From an uncultured Chloroflexus sp. (GTDB taxonomy: Bacteria; Chloroflexota; Chloroflexia; Chloroflexales; Chloroflexaceae), in the NCBI RefSeq assembly GCF_937951745.1, contig NZ_CALFBQ010000008.1, positions 1-64,000 of the forward strand: a DNA stretch of 64,000 bases, written 5' to 3'. The notes under the pieces were generated by a model. That model saw only the letters and a list, made by a program, of their open reading frames with translations. It searched no databases and was not told the DNA's origin. How positions within the stretch are numbered: the first letter of the stretch is position 1; every line of letters starts with the position of its first letter. The position numbers were made by a program, and so were the translations under genes. Shown in pieces: positions 24,895 through 34,966 of this stretch.

Positions 24895-26142
24895 TTATGG
24901 CAATAATTCGCGCAACCAGCGGCGGAAGCGCTCGTATAGCGAACTCGTATCATCAGACGAAGACTGCTCAAGCGGCCGCCCGCCGTACCGCATTCCCCAT
25001 CGTAAAAGCCCAACGGCCGTTGCATACGCCGGCGAGTCAAGAGCGTCGTGTAAGCCGCCTAACCCGCTAGGAATGCCGATGCGTACCGGTAACCGCAAAT
25101 CGTCGCGCAACAAATCGTCGAACCGGCTGAGCTGCGCGCCACCGCCGGTCAAGACGATGCCCGCCGGCAACATGCTCTCGTAGCCGCTGCGCCGCGCTTC
25201 GTCGACGATCAACTCGATCAGTTCTTCGGCGCGCGCTTGCAAGACCTGTCTTAGCAGATAGGCGCTGATCTGCTGCTTTTCCCCTACCGTCAACGTCTCG
25301 GCATCAATCAGATCGCTTTCGTCACCCGGCGCCGGCGGGTTGCCGGCGATGGCGCTGCCATAGCGCAGTTTGAGATATTCGGCGGTGTTGGGCGGCGTGT
25401 GCAGCACGTAGACAATATCGTTGGTAAAGTGCTGACCGCCCACCGGGATCACGCCGGTGTGCCACACCCCGCCTTGGGCAAAAATTGCGAGGTCGGTTGT
25501 CGCGCCGCCAATATTGATCAGCATCACCCCGCGCTCTTTGTCGTCATCGCTGAGCACTGCTTCCGCAGCGGCTAACGGTTGCAAGACCAGATCGTCGATC
25601 TGGACCCCGGCCCGCTCGACGCTGCGAATCAGGTTTTGAATCGCCATTGCTTCGCCAGTGATGATGTGGGTCTCTACTTCCAACCGTAGGCCGCTCATCC
25701 CGATCGGATCGCGAATACCATCGTTGCCGTCGATCACATAGGCACGGGGAATAATGTGAATAATCTCGCGCTGGGTCGGCAATGCTACGGCCTGCGCCGC
25801 TTCGATGGCCCGCGCCACATCGTGGCGCGAAATCCCATCGGGATCCTGCACCGCCACCACCCCCCGGCTATTAAGTGAGGAAATATGGCGCCCGGCAATC
25901 CCAACAAAGGCATGGTTGATACGCAACCCGCTGGCCCGCTCGGCCTTTTCCAGACTGGCCTCAATAGCCGAGGCCGCATCGTCGATATTGACGACCACCC
26001 CTTTATCAATCCCACGGCTGGGCACCATTCCCACGCCAAGAATATTCAGCCGCCGACCATCGCCGATTTGGCCGACGATAGTACAGATTTTGTTTGTGCC
26101 AACATCTATCCCGACAATGGTGCGTGCCATGGTTCGTGCCAT
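24895..26142 (-). CDS. ftsA: Cell division protein FtsA
   Basis: The 415-residue actin-fold protein tethers FtsZ to the membrane. Phosphate-binding motifs [16 protein letters not shown] and [14 protein letters not shown], the adenosine motif [11 protein letters not shown], and the 1C domain specific to FtsA are visible. The C-terminal [16 protein letters not shown] is the amphipathic membrane-targeting helix. Two ATGs 12 bases apart begin nearly identical codons (MARTMART), suggesting a short tandem duplication; the first (26142) has GAGGAC at good spacing. Confidence 0.95.
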   Translation of the reverse strand: MARTMARTIVGIDVGTNKICTIVGQIGDGRRLNILGVGMVPSRGIDKGVVVNIDDAASAIEASLEKAERASGLRINHAFVGIAGRHISSLNSRGVVAVQDPDGISRHDVARAIEAAQAVALPTQREIIHIIPRAYVIDGNDGIRDPIGMSGLRLEVETHIITGEAMAIQNLIRSVERAGVQIDDLVLQPLAAAEAVLSDDDKERGVMLINIGGATTDLAIFAQGGVWHTGVIPVGGQHFTNDIVYVLHTPPNTAEYLKLRYGSAIAGNPPAPGDESDLIDAETLTVGEKQQISAYLLRQVLQARAEELIELIVDEARRSGYESMLPAGIVLTGGGAQLSRFDDLLRDDLRLPVRIGIPSGLGGLHDALDSPAYATAVGLLRWGMRYGGRPLEQSSSDDTSSLYERFRRWLRELLP

Positions 26143-26172
26143 AGTGTCCTCGCTGCCTGCCGCAGACGGCGC

Positions 26173-26991
26173 TCACGGCCTGCCGTCGGTGCGGTTTTGG
26201 TAATATGGGTTGATCGGTCGTAAATCGAGATAGGTAAATGGTGTACCATCAGAAAGCACATACGCCAATATCGTCAGTTTGCGTTCGAGCCGCTCACTGC
26301 GGCCAAACACGATCATCTGATCTTGGGCGGTACGCACAAAGACGCCTAAACCGAAATCCCAGCCGATCTGGGCCGGTTGCAAACCCAACTCATTCGGCAA
26401 CAACAGAGCCAGTTCGCGCGCCAGCGCCAAAGCGTCGGTGTCGAGCCGCATATTCGGTTCGACCGGCAAATGAGAAGTATCAACGATGACAAGCGCATCG
26501 TCTGGCGGCGGCGCCGGCGCCGGCTCAATCACATAGCCCTGCCGGTCAACCAGATAATCGATCCCGCCAGTGCGCCAATAGACCGCCGGCTGGCGCTCGA
26601 CAATCACAATCCGCGCCCGGTCGGGCAGGATCAGACTCAGCCGGGCATGCTCGACAAAGGGACTAGCCAGCAACGGCGCGATCGTCTGCTCTTCATCAAT
26701 CAGCCAGATTGGCCGCCCGCGCAACGGGATAGCGTCCACAATCCGCTCAGGGCTAAGAAACTCCACCCCTACTACTTCGACAGTCTGCACGCGGAATTGG
26801 CTGCTGAAGAGCGCATAAAAGAGGGCCAAACAGCTCACGGCAAAGATTGCGCCGCTGGCAATCCGCCCGCTGTGCAAGCTATCAAGCAAGCGCCGGCGCC
26901 AACCCGGCACAGCCGGTTTATCACTGGGCCGGCGCGCTCGCTGCCGGCGCGCGGCAACTCGTTCGCGTGTGTTTGGCGGATTGTATTCCAT
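26173..26991 (-). CDS. ftsQ: Divisome protein FtsQ/DivIB
   Basis: About 272 residues: a basic cytoplasmic N-terminus (RERVAARRQRARR), one transmembrane segment (GAIFAVSCLALFYALF), a POTRA domain (RVQTVEVVGVEFLSPERIV through SLILPDRARIVIVERQPAVYW) and the FtsQ/DivIB beta domain. It links FtsL and the synthase pair to the ring outside the membrane. A GTG at 27012 would add seven residues; the ATG at 26991 is chosen, although its ribosome-binding site (AAGGG) is rather far upstream. It is placed between ddl and ftsA, as in many bacteria. Confidence 0.9.
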   Translation of the reverse strand: MEYNPPNTRERVAARRQRARRPSDKPAVPGWRRRLLDSLHSGRIASGAIFAVSCLALFYALFSSQFRVQTVEVVGVEFLSPERIVDAIPLRGRPIWLIDEEQTIAPLLASPFVEHARLSLILPDRARIVIVERQPAVYWRTGGIDYLVDRQGYVIEPAPAPPPDDALVIVDTSHLPVEPNMRLDTDALALARELALLLPNELGLQPAQIGWDFGLGVFVRTAQDQMIVFGRSERLERKLTILAYVLSDGTPFTYLDLRPINPYYQNRTDGRP

Positions 26992-27021
26992 AATCTTGTG
27001 TATACCCTTCACTCCCGCCGG

Positions 27022-28098
27022 TTATGCCCTATGTCCGGCCCGCGCTAACGCCAATGCCACCAGCCGGTCGAGCAGCCGGGGATAAGGCAGGCCGCTCGCG
27101 GCCCACATCTTGGCGTACATACTGATTGGCGTAAAACCGGGCATCGTATTCACCTCATTTAGCCAGATGGTGCCCTGATCGCGGTCGAGCAAGAAATCAA
27201 CCCGCGCCAACCCCGCCCCATCAATCGCTTGAAAGGCCTGTATCGCCAGCGCCTGCACCTGCGCGATCTGGACTGGCGTGAGCGCCGCCGGCACAATCGT
27301 TTGCGAGCCGCCATCGATATACTTGGCGTGGTAGTCATACCACTCACCGGCGGGAATGATCTCGCCGGGAATGCTGGCTTCAATCTGATCGTTCCCCAAC
27401 ACCGAAATCTCGATTTCGCGCGCCGGGATGCCTTGCTCGACCACGATCCGGCGATCGTAGCGGGCAGCTTCGTGCAGCGCAGCGATCAATTCCGCCCGAT
27501 CACGCGCTTTGCTGACGCCAACGCTACTACCGAGATTGGCCGGCTTGACAAAGATTGGGAAGCGTAACGCCGCTTCGATCCGGTCGCATACCGACTCGAT
27601 GGCCGCCAATTCAGCGCGCCGCACTAGCAACCACGGCAACACCGGCAAGCCAGCGGCGGCAAAGGCCGCTTTCATCAAGCCTTTATCCATACCGACAGCG
27701 CTGGCCGCGACGCCGCAACCGACATACGGCACGCCAGCCAGCTCGAGCAACCCCTGTATGGTGCCATCTTCACCATACGGCCCGTGCAATACAGGAAAGT
27801 AGACATCAGCCGCAGGCAAAGCCCACCCCGGCGCGCCAACTCGCCCTAATTCGCGCACCGGGCCGGGAGTAGCCATCGTAGCACTGGCCGGCAAGCGGGC
27901 CGGATCGGCGGTTGCCATCAACGCCGCTAACGCGCCGGTGCCGTGCCACCAGCAGCCGTCTTTGCCGATACCAATGGTTTCGATGTGGTATCGTTTGGGA
28001 TCGAGGTTATTGATCACGGCATGCGCTGAAACCAGCGATACCTCGTGTTCACCGCTCTGCCCGCCGAAGATGACGGCAATCGTGATCGGTTGGCTCAT
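27022..28098 (-). CDS. ddl: D-alanine--D-alanine ligase
   Basis: The 358-residue ATP-grasp enzyme makes D-Ala-D-Ala for the peptidoglycan stem. Motifs: VIFGGQSGEHEVSLVSA at the start, LHGPYGEDGTIQGLLELAGVPYVGCG, FVKPANLGSSVGVSKA, and a metal site in INEVNTMPGFTPISMYAKM (seen as LNEVNTMPGFTPIS). The ATG has GGGAGG upstream. The gene starts after a roughly 260-base gap from murB, the largest gap in the second half of the dcw cluster. Confidence 0.95.
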   Translation of the reverse strand: MSQPITIAVIFGGQSGEHEVSLVSAHAVINNLDPKRYHIETIGIGKDGCWWHGTGALAALMATADPARLPASATMATPGPVRELGRVGAPGWALPAADVYFPVLHGPYGEDGTIQGLLELAGVPYVGCGVAASAVGMDKGLMKAAFAAAGLPVLPWLLVRRAELAAIESVCDRIEAALRFPIFVKPANLGSSVGVSKARDRAELIAALHEAARYDRRIVVEQGIPAREIEISVLGNDQIEASIPGEIIPAGEWYDYHAKYIDGGSQTIVPAALTPVQIAQVQALAIQAFQAIDGAGLARVDFLLDRDQGTIWLNEVNTMPGFTPISMYAKMWAASGLPYPRLLDRLVALALARAGHRA

Positions 28099-28357
28099 TG
28101 GCCGCCTCCCGGAACCGTATCATCGATCGCTGAACCGATCGTTTTTTGAATAAACGAAGTAGTCAGGAAAATTTTGCGCAGGATTTCGTTCATGTTGATC
28201 TTGAATTTGATTTGAGCTAAGCATTTGAAACGATAGCAGACTCAGTAATGGATCAAGCAGGTTTTTCAGTACGCAACTTTTTAATCCTTCTGTGGGCCGG
28301 CATCCCACACCCTCTTCCCATCCTCGGAGCGCAGGCAGCTCAGCTCGCCCGCGCCCC
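28099..28357. other. Intergenic spacer inside the dcw cluster (murB to ddl)
   Basis: About 260 bases with an A+T-richer part near ddl (28140-28270) and a GC-rich part near murB. It could hold an internal promoter for ddl-ftsQAZ, but no clear -35/-10 pair was found on the minus strand. Confidence 0.4.
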
Positions 28358-29266
28358 CTATCTCCCCACGCCCTCAATCACCCGAACCTCAAGTTGCAAC
28401 GTTATCCCAAACCGTTCGGCAACAGTAGCGCGAGCCAGTTCGATCAGAGCCAGAATGTCGGCAGCACGGGCTTGGCCGCGATTAACGATGTAGTTGGCGT
28501 GGATCGGGCTGATCTCGGCGTCGCCGATCTGTACGCCTTTGAGACCGGCAGCTTCGAGCAAGCGCCCAGCGCTCTCGCCGGGTGGATTTTTAAATACGCT
28601 GCCGCACGAACTGCCCGCCGGCGTTTTGCGTTTCCGCTCGGCGGCAATCGCTGCCATCCGCGCCGCCAAGACCGCCGGATCGGCCCGCCGCAGGCGAAAG
28701 CGTCCGGCCAACACCAGCGGGGGAATGCCTTCCGCCACCAGATGCTTGAGCGCGCTCTCGCGGTACGCATACGCCAACGCGCTCACCGGCCACTCCACCC
28801 GTTCGCGTCCGTTGAGCAATAGCTCGGCAGCAATCAGCACACTGGCGGTATCGCCACCATAGCAACCGGCATTGCCGACAATCGCGCCGCCGATCGCGCC
28901 GGGCAACCCTTCGGCCCATTCCAAACCTGCCCAGCCCATTGCCGCCAACCGGCGCGCCGTGCCTGCCATCGGCGCACCTGCCTCGATCCACAACTCTGCC
29001 TCATCACCTGCTTCGCGCAATGCCCAGCGCTGGCCGCGATACGACGCGATCACACCGGCAAAGCCCTCATCACGCACCAGTAAATTGGTGCCGCGACCCA
29101 CCCAGATCAACGGCAAGCCTTGGGCGGTCGCCCACGCCGCCAATGCGATCGCCTCATCAGGGGTGGCCGGTTCAGCATAATAGCGCGCCGGCCCTCCTAC
29201 CCGCCATGAGGTATGGCGCGCCATCGGCTCATCGGTGTGAAGCGTGATTGGCAGCGTCTCATTCAT
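28358..29266 (-). CDS. murB: UDP-N-acetylenolpyruvoylglucosamine reductase MurB
   Basis: The 302-residue FAD enzyme reduces UDP-GlcNAc-enolpyruvate to UDP-MurNAc. Evidence: [30 protein letters not shown] for FAD binding, [19 protein letters not shown], the active-site [10 protein letters not shown] with the proton-donor Ser, and [11 protein letters not shown]. It belongs to the shorter type II MurB. Its ATG overlaps the murC stop by eight bases. Confidence 0.95.
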   Translation of the reverse strand: MNETLPITLHTDEPMARHTSWRVGGPARYYAEPATPDEAIALAAWATAQGLPLIWVGRGTNLLVRDEGFAGVIASYRGQRWALREAGDEAELWIEAGAPMAGTARRLAAMGWAGLEWAEGLPGAIGGAIVGNAGCYGGDTASVLIAAELLLNGRERVEWPVSALAYAYRESALKHLVAEGIPPLVLAGRFRLRRADPAVLAARMAAIAAERKRKTPAGSSCGSVFKNPPGESAGRLLEAAGLKGVQIGDAEISPIHANYIVNRGQARAADILALIELARATVAERFGITLQLEVRVIEGVGR

Positions 29267-30692
29267 AGATGGCCTCCGTCTGCGCAGCGCGCAACCGTTC
29301 CAACGTCAACGCCGCTACCCGATCGCTATCGCCCGCACCGAGGGTCAAGACCACATCGCCGGGCCGGGCCACGGTGGCGATCAGCGTCACCGCTGCGGTT
29401 GGAGCGCCAGCGTAATGGGCAGTGATGCCGTGAGCCACCAGATGCGCCGCCAGCTCAGCCGCCAGTGCCGCCGGATCACCCTGCTCACGGGCCGGATAAA
29501 CATCGCCCACTAGCACCACCGCCGCTTCTCGGCAAGCATCGGGCCACGCTTCCCACAAACTGCGCGTGCGGCTGAAAGTATGCGGTTGCAGGTAGACGAT
29601 CACCCGCTGGCCGGGGTAACGCTGCTGCGCCGCTGCGATAGTGGCCTGCACTTCGGTCGGGTGATGCGCATAATCATCAATCACCGTCACCCCCGCCGCC
29701 TCGCCGCGCCATTCAAACCGCCGACTACTGCCGCGATACGTTGCCAGCGCCACCGCTGCTGCGTTGAGATCGGCCCCCCATAACGCCGCCGCCGCCAACG
29801 CCGCTGTCGCGTTGCGCACGTTATGCAAGCCGGGCACCGCCAACGTCACCCCCGCCGCCAACCGGCGGGCAAATGTCCGCCGGTCGTAATACCAGAGTTC
29901 GAACTGCTGGCCAGTCGCGGCGGCCTCCACCCGACTCGCCGTCCAATCGAGTGGGGCCAGCCGGCACGAAACCGGATCGCACGCAATCTGTTCGTCGATC
30001 CCATAGAGGCGAGCTTGGCCATCGCTATCCAACGCCGCCGCGCCGGGATCATCGGCGCAGAGCAACAAACGGCGCGGATCGCGCACCTGCCGGGCAAAGG
30101 TTGCAAACGCTGCGGCATATGCATCGGCAGATGGGTAGATATCGGGATGATCCCACTCGACGTTGGTGACAATCGCCAGCGCCGGCGTCAGGGCCAGAAA
30201 TACCCGATCATACTCATCGGCCTCGATCACCAGCGGCGCTGCCGGGTCGCCCCACTGCGCGCTTCCGCCAAGATCGGGCGCCTCGGCGCCGATGAGAAAG
30301 CCGCACGGAATGCCACCGGCCCGCAGGGCCAGCGCCGTCATCGCACTGGTGGTCGTCTTACCGTGGGTGCCAGCAACTGCGATGACCGGACGCTGGGCCG
30401 ACCATGTGCGCCAGAGATCGGCCCGGCTCAGGCGGGGAATACCGAGCGCAGCGGCTGCTTCGAGTTCAGGATGCGAGCCACGAATGGCGGCAGTGGCTAG
30501 CACAATATCGGCTCCACGTACATACGCTGCGTCGTGACCCTGCCAAATCTGCGCCCCCCGCAACGCCAACGCCGCCGTCGCCCGATTAGCAGCCAGATCA
30601 GACCCGCTAACCGTATGGCCTTGGTCAAGCAACAGGTGGGCAATGGCGCTCATGCCAGCCCCAGCAATTCCGATGATGTGATAGTGACTCAC
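29259..30692 (-). CDS. murC: UDP-N-acetylmuramate--L-alanine ligase MurC
   Basis: The 477-residue ligase adds L-Ala to UDP-MurNAc. [20 protein letters not shown] at the N-terminus binds the UDP part, [18 protein letters not shown] is the P-loop, and [28 protein letters not shown] and [16 protein letters not shown] are Mur ligase marks. It starts with GTG and overlaps the preceding membrane protein gene by four bases. Confidence 0.96.
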   Translation of the reverse strand: MSHYHIIGIAGAGMSAIAHLLLDQGHTVSGSDLAANRATAALALRGAQIWQGHDAAYVRGADIVLATAAIRGSHPELEAAAALGIPRLSRADLWRTWSAQRPVIAVAGTHGKTTTSAMTALALRAGGIPCGFLIGAEAPDLGGSAQWGDPAAPLVIEADEYDRVFLALTPALAIVTNVEWDHPDIYPSADAYAAAFATFARQVRDPRRLLLCADDPGAAALDSDGQARLYGIDEQIACDPVSCRLAPLDWTASRVEAAATGQQFELWYYDRRTFARRLAAGVTLAVPGLHNVRNATAALAAAALWGADLNAAAVALATYRGSSRRFEWRGEAAGVTVIDDYAHHPTEVQATIAAAQQRYPGQRVIVYLQPHTFSRTRSLWEAWPDACREAAVVLVGDVYPAREQGDPAALAAELAAHLVAHGITAHYAGAPTAAVTLIATVARPGDVVLTLGAGDSDRVAALTLERLRAAQTEAIYE

Positions 30693-31333
30693 GGCTTCCA
30701 GACCTTTGGGAAGTTGAACAAGATTAGCAAACCCAAAATCATAAAGAAGATGGCAATCAGCGAAGGTAACAAGATGCTAACATCAGGCAACACATTCAAG
30801 AAGGTCGCAATCGGCCCTTCAAATGTGCCGCCGCCCTCGATAAACTCACGCCAGAACACGACTGCCGCGTTCGACCAGAGAAGCGCAATCAATGCACCTA
30901 CAAACAGGCCCAGCGGGCGAGCTAGCTTTTCCTTGGGCGGCCCCTTCCAAGCGGCCTTGCTATCAAAAAACATTCCCAGCAAGATCAATGCAATAAAGGC
31001 CATGGTGCGAAAGAAGAGTGGCACCTGAAATCCCGGCGTGATCAGCGGGTCGAGCGGCGGGGCTAGGGTGGGATCATTCCCGATCAGAAACGCCACGAAG
31101 CGCGGCGCATTGACCCACAACCGGTTAATCACCTCAACCACAAATGTACCGCCGCGCACGCACAACACATACGCAATAATTGTCCAAATCGCAAGGGTCA
31201 ACAGATTGCGCAAACCCTGCTGATAACCGGCATAACCACCCAACGCCATCAGAATGAGCAAAATCGTCACGCCGTTGAGATTAACAGTAATAGCTGTCTG
31301 CCCAAGGGGGAGCACCATCCATTGCTCAATCAT
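30689..31333 (-). CDS. Conserved-position membrane protein in dcw cluster, unknown
   Basis: The 214-residue protein has about four hydrophobic segments: [35 protein letters not shown], an [12 protein letters not shown] segment, and [16 protein letters not shown] at the end. The layout (small membrane protein with a GYxxGxRxxLLxL-like first hairpin) is reminiscent of CvpA/colicin V-production-like proteins, but I do not see enough to name it. It overlaps murG and murC by four bases on each side (ATGA and GTGA), so it is translated with the wall-synthesis enzymes. A role in lipid II or division is inferred only from position. Confidence 0.75.
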   Translation of the reverse strand: MIEQWMVLPLGQTAITVNLNGVTILLILMALGGYAGYQQGLRNLLTLAIWTIIAYVLCVRGGTFVVEVINRLWVNAPRFVAFLIGNDPTLAPPLDPLITPGFQVPLFFRTMAFIALILLGMFFDSKAAWKGPPKEKLARPLGLFVGALIALLWSNAAVVFWREFIEGGGTFEGPIATFLNVLPDVSILLPSLIAIFFMILGLLILFNFPKVWKP

Positions 31334-32529
31334 GCCGAACTCCTCTGCGCGAGGCCAATCAGCGCCATAGCCAAAGCGTGGGCCGCATCAGGACGGGCCA
31401 GCGCGCGGCTACGAGCTGCCATCTGCTTCCGCATCCCCCCATCCGTCAGTAATTGCCGCACCGCCTGCGCGAGCGGCCCTTCGGCTGGATCACCATTACC
31501 CAGCATCGCCTGATCGGCGACCTTCAGTGCCGCACCGCGTTGCACCAGATAATCAGCATTTTCATCTTGATGCACATACGGATAGGGTACCAACACCGCC
31601 GGCAACCCCACCGCCGGCAATTCGGCTAATGTCGAAGCGCCACTGCGGCAGACGGTCACATCTGCCGCTGCCAGCGCCGCCGTCATACTCTGTGCGCTGC
31701 CGCTTTCGAGATAGGGGAAGAGCAGATAGCGCGCGCGCAACGCTGGTTCAAGGCGCGCCGCCGCTTCTTCCAACCATACCTGATCGCCTTCGCGTCCACA
31801 GACGTGAATAATGGTACAAAGCGGCAGCAACGTTGGCAAGAGTGTAGCAATCGCCCGATTCACGCTCCGCGCCCCCCGGCTACCGCCATAAACGAGCAAG
31901 ACCATTTGGTCGGGCGCAATCCCAAACGCGGCCCGCGCTGCCGCCCGATCGATCGTAAACAGTTCGGGCCGCACCGGATAACCAGTGACAATCGCCCGGC
32001 GGTGGCCTTCGTGCAACCCCAGCCGCGGCAAGGCATCGCTCACGCTCACCGCTGTCAGATCGGCGATCCGGCTCAGCAACCGCACCGCCAAACCGGGCAC
32101 CACGTCGGGCAGGTAGATCATCGTGGGAATACGCCGGAGTTTGGCGGCAACGAACAATGGCACACAGACATACCCGCCGGTGCCGAGGATTGCGTCTGGT
32201 CGTTCGCGACCGAGCAACTGCACGGCCGCCACCACACCGCGTAGCAGGATCAGCAGTGACCGCATTATCTGCACCGGCCCGCGCCCGCGGATGGCCGCTG
32301 CCGGCAAGGCGCGAAACGGCAACGCGCTCTCGCGGGCGACAATCCGCTCTTCCATCCCGCCCACACTACCAACATACACTACCTGCACCCCTTCAGCGAG
32401 CGCGTTGGCGACGGCTAAGGCGGGATACACGTGGCCGCCAGTTCCGCCACCCGACAGGATCAGACGGAGGGGGTTCGGTTTGGAGGTAACGTTTGGATGT
32501 TGTACTAACTGGTTCTGACCGATCAACAT
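31330..32529 (-). CDS. murG: Lipid II glycosyltransferase MurG
   Basis: The 399-residue GT28 enzyme adds GlcNAc to lipid I. The N-terminal loop LILSGGGTGGHVYPALAVA is intact, as are VYVGSVGGMEERIV, GTGGYVCVPLFVAA and GASTLAELPAVGLPAVLVPYP. The only plausible starts are ATG 32529 and TTG 32526, because no other start codon lies before the glycine loop. The gene therefore overlaps the 3' end of ftsW by 137 bases in another frame, far more than a usual coupling overlap. There is no strong ribosome-binding site. Confidence 0.94.
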   Translation of the reverse strand: MLIGQNQLVQHPNVTSKPNPLRLILSGGGTGGHVYPALAVANALAEGVQVVYVGSVGGMEERIVARESALPFRALPAAAIRGRGPVQIMRSLLILLRGVVAAVQLLGRERPDAILGTGGYVCVPLFVAAKLRRIPTMIYLPDVVPGLAVRLLSRIADLTAVSVSDALPRLGLHEGHRRAIVTGYPVRPELFTIDRAAARAAFGIAPDQMVLLVYGGSRGARSVNRAIATLLPTLLPLCTIIHVCGREGDQVWLEEAAARLEPALRARYLLFPYLESGSAQSMTAALAAADVTVCRSGASTLAELPAVGLPAVLVPYPYVHQDENADYLVQRGAALKVADQAMLGNGDPAEGPLAQAVRQLLTDGGMRKQMAARSRALARPDAAHALAMALIGLAQRSSA

Positions 32530-33667
32530 GGCGTGAAATGTTCAACAAGATGCCCACTGCCATTAAACAACTGATCAGCGATGAGCTGCCATACGACAGA
32601 AACGGCAGCGTCAAGCCGGTAAACGGAATGAGCGCGACCGTGACCGCAATGTTAATAAATGCCTGAAACACCAACCACGATGTAATCCCGACCGCCATCA
32701 GTGCCGCGAACGGTGATGGCGCGCGCGCTGCAATCCGGTAGCCACGAGCGGCGATAATGACAAACGCGATCAAGACGGCAAGTGTGCCAACTAACCCCCA
32801 TTCTTCGCCGATAATCGCATAGATGGTATCGGTATGCGGCTGCGGCAACCAGAGATACTTTTGCCGACTCATCCCTACGCCTTGACCGAAGATCCCGCCA
32901 CTGCCTAGCGCGTACAGTGCATGGATGATCTGATACCCCTCGGCGCTGGCCCGTGACCATGGATCAAGAAACGCTTCCCACCGCCCGCTCCGAAAGGTCA
33001 CGATCAGCGCCCAAAATGCCGTTGCCCCCAATAGCGCCGCGCCGCCGACGTGCAAGAGATTCGCACCCGCAGCAAAGAAGATTGCGCCCCCGATCAAAAC
33101 TACCACGATGGTGGTGCCTAAATCGGGTTGTAGCATAATTAGACCGCAGATAAACCCTAGCATCACCGCAAACGGCGCTAACCCATACGTTACATTGCCG
33201 AGCCGGTGGCTGCGCCGTGAGAGCCAATGGGCAAAGTAGATAATCATCGCCAGTTTGGCAAATTCTGACGGCTGAAGACTGAAAATGCCAAGCCACCCTT
33301 CGCCGAAGCGGATCCACGACCGCGCGCCGTTGACCTCGGTCATACTGGCCGGCAAGATCAACACGACTGCCAACAAGACCAGCGCCCCAACCATCAGATG
33401 GATCGAATAGCGTTGCCAGATCCGGTGATCGATCCGTTGCACGACGAACATTATCCCAAAACCAATGAGCGCACCGGTAATCTGCCGCAAGGCATAGTAG
33501 AACGGATTGCTTTTGAACACCGCCGCCTCGACAAAGCTGGCGCTATAGACCATCACCAGCCCGAACGCTGTTAGACCAATTACGGTCGCCAGCAATACCC
33601 GATCAGGTGGGTGCGTGGCGCGATCGAACAGCGGGATTGTAGCAGGTGATGGTTCAGAGTTGGTCAT
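32393..33667 (-). CDS. ftsW: Peptidoglycan polymerase FtsW (SEDS family)
   Basis: The 424-residue SEDS protein has ten hydrophobic segments. It polymerises glycan strands at the septum with FtsI. Marks: VMVYSASFVEA, FSLQPSEFAKLAMIIYFAHWLS with the conserved region near TM4-5, LQPDLGTTIVVV, IIGEEWGLVGTLAVLI and TGLTLPFLSYGSSSLISCL. The last 45 residues (RSEPVSTTSKRYLQTEP, then basic) form a cytoplasmic tail encoded entirely within the overlap with murG. The ATG at 33667 has AGAGGAC five bases upstream; an in-frame ATG at 33682 is less well placed. Confidence 0.95.
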   Translation of the reverse strand: MTNSEPSPATIPLFDRATHPPDRVLLATVIGLTAFGLVMVYSASFVEAAVFKSNPFYYALRQITGALIGFGIMFVVQRIDHRIWQRYSIHLMVGALVLLAVVLILPASMTEVNGARSWIRFGEGWLGIFSLQPSEFAKLAMIIYFAHWLSRRSHRLGNVTYGLAPFAVMLGFICGLIMLQPDLGTTIVVVLIGGAIFFAAGANLLHVGGAALLGATAFWALIVTFRSGRWEAFLDPWSRASAEGYQIIHALYALGSGGIFGQGVGMSRQKYLWLPQPHTDTIYAIIGEEWGLVGTLAVLIAFVIIAARGYRIAARAPSPFAALMAVGITSWLVFQAFINIAVTVALIPFTGLTLPFLSYGSSSLISCLMAVGILLNISRHVDRSEPVSTTSKRYLQTEPPPSDPVGWRNWRPRVSRLSRRQRAR

Positions 33668-34153
33668 ACTGTCCTCTTTCATCGTGCTCGCAACTGTAGA
33701 CTGAATGTGATACTTCCGTCACCGGCTGCAAGGCGATCGGCGCTGAGCGAGCGATCTTCTGCTGCGAGCGCGGGCCGCTGACCCGCGTCCCTGTCTCGCC
33801 CCTTGAGGAGCGGATAGATCATTTGGTCGAGTACAACCGTTGATCGCTGTGCGCTGCCTCAAAGACCGGCTCTGCACTCCCCTTTTCCGCATTAGTGAAA
33901 GAGGGGCTGGGGGTGAGGGTGAACCGGCGCATCGCACAGCCATTACCCTCATCTTCGCTTATGGGTTCTCTCCACCCTTGAACTCGCACTTGGCGGGCCA
34001 ACGGCCCGCGCCCCTCTCACTCGCCCGAAACACGGGTGGCGCGATCGCAGCAATGCTTGCGCTAGCGCGAGCACACCTATCGGAAACGCCCGGTAGTTTG
34101 CTTGCCACACTCCCTATCGGCATGTTCATCGACAACCGGTGGCAAACCCGCCG
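33668..34153. other. Noncoding gap in the dcw cluster with dispersed repeat words
   Basis: About 485 bases between the rhomboid gene and ftsW. They hold a GC-rich GCGGGCCGCTGACCCGC palindrome-like word (33768-33784), a CCCCTTTTCC...AGAGGGGCTGGGGGTGAGGG hairpin (33880-33925) and GGCGGGCCAACGGCCCGC (33993-34010). No gene is supported. This gap splits the cluster into two tightly packed blocks. Confidence 0.55.
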
Positions 34154-34966
34154 TTACGCCGGGGTGACTAAACGCACTAGCGCCATCATCACCAGAGTAA
34201 TCGCCATTGCCCACAGCCAGCCCTGCGCCGGAAAGCGCCGGATCAGCAACGGCGGAAAGAAGCGCAGGTCAATCGTAAGCCGGGGCGACAGCGCCATCCC
34301 GATCAGCACGCCACTGACCAACCCTCCCAAATGCCCCCAATTATCGATGACCCCTTGCGCGGCAAACCCGATCAGCAGGTTGATAAAGGCAATCGCTGCG
34401 ATGCCGCGCACCTGATTGCGGCCGAATTCACCCAACGCTTGCCGGTTGAGGTAGTAAAAGATGCCTAAACCGCCGATCAAGCCGAAGATTGCACCACTCG
34501 CGCCAACTGCCGGCGCCGGTGAGAGCGCATACGACGCGATGCTGCCGCCTAGCCCGCTAAGCATGTAGAGCGTCAGAAACCGCCCGTGCCCATAGAAGCG
34601 TTCAGTTTCCGGCCCCAACACCGAGAGCGCGTAACCGTTGAAGAGGATATGGATCAGATTGGCATGTAGAAAGACGGCTGTCAGCAACCGCCACACTTCG
34701 CCGTTAGCGATCCGCTCATTCACCTTCGCCCCTAGCGCCACCAACACCGGAAACGCTGGTTGGAAGACGGAGCCGCTGAGGGCACTGGCTAACACATACA
34801 CCATCCCAATCGCCCAGAGCAGGCTATACGTCACAACCGGGCGCGGCGGCAGCAGGGGTGCGGGCCGCGGTGGCTCATCGGGCACATCAGACCGGCGGCC
34901 AAATTCCCGTTCGGCCCGGCGCAAAAACTCTTCGATCTCGTCGGGTTCATTAGGCGGGCGTGCCAT
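34154..34966 (-). CDS. Rhomboid-family intramembrane serine protease
   Basis: The 270-residue protein has an acidic/Arg-rich N-terminal extension of about 45 residues (PDEIEEFLRRAEREFGRRS), then six or seven hydrophobic segments. Rhomboid marks: HANLIHILFNGYALSVLG (the HxxxN region), VGASGAIFGLIGG with catalytic Ser in GASG, and NWGHLGGLVSGVLIG with catalytic His. The substrate is unknown. The ATG at 34966 has GGGAG upstream and overlaps the end of murD by 17 bases. Its place inside the wall-synthesis operon suggests cleavage of, or control over, an envelope or division protein; this is inference. Confidence 0.9.
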   Translation of the reverse strand: MARPPNEPDEIEEFLRRAEREFGRRSDVPDEPPRPAPLLPPRPVVTYSLLWAIGMVYVLASALSGSVFQPAFPVLVALGAKVNERIANGEVWRLLTAVFLHANLIHILFNGYALSVLGPETERFYGHGRFLTLYMLSGLGGSIASYALSPAPAVGASGAIFGLIGGLGIFYYLNRQALGEFGRNQVRGIAAIAFINLLIGFAAQGVIDNWGHLGGLVSGVLIGMALSPRLTIDLRFFPPLLIRRFPAQGWLWAMAITLVMMALVRLVTPA

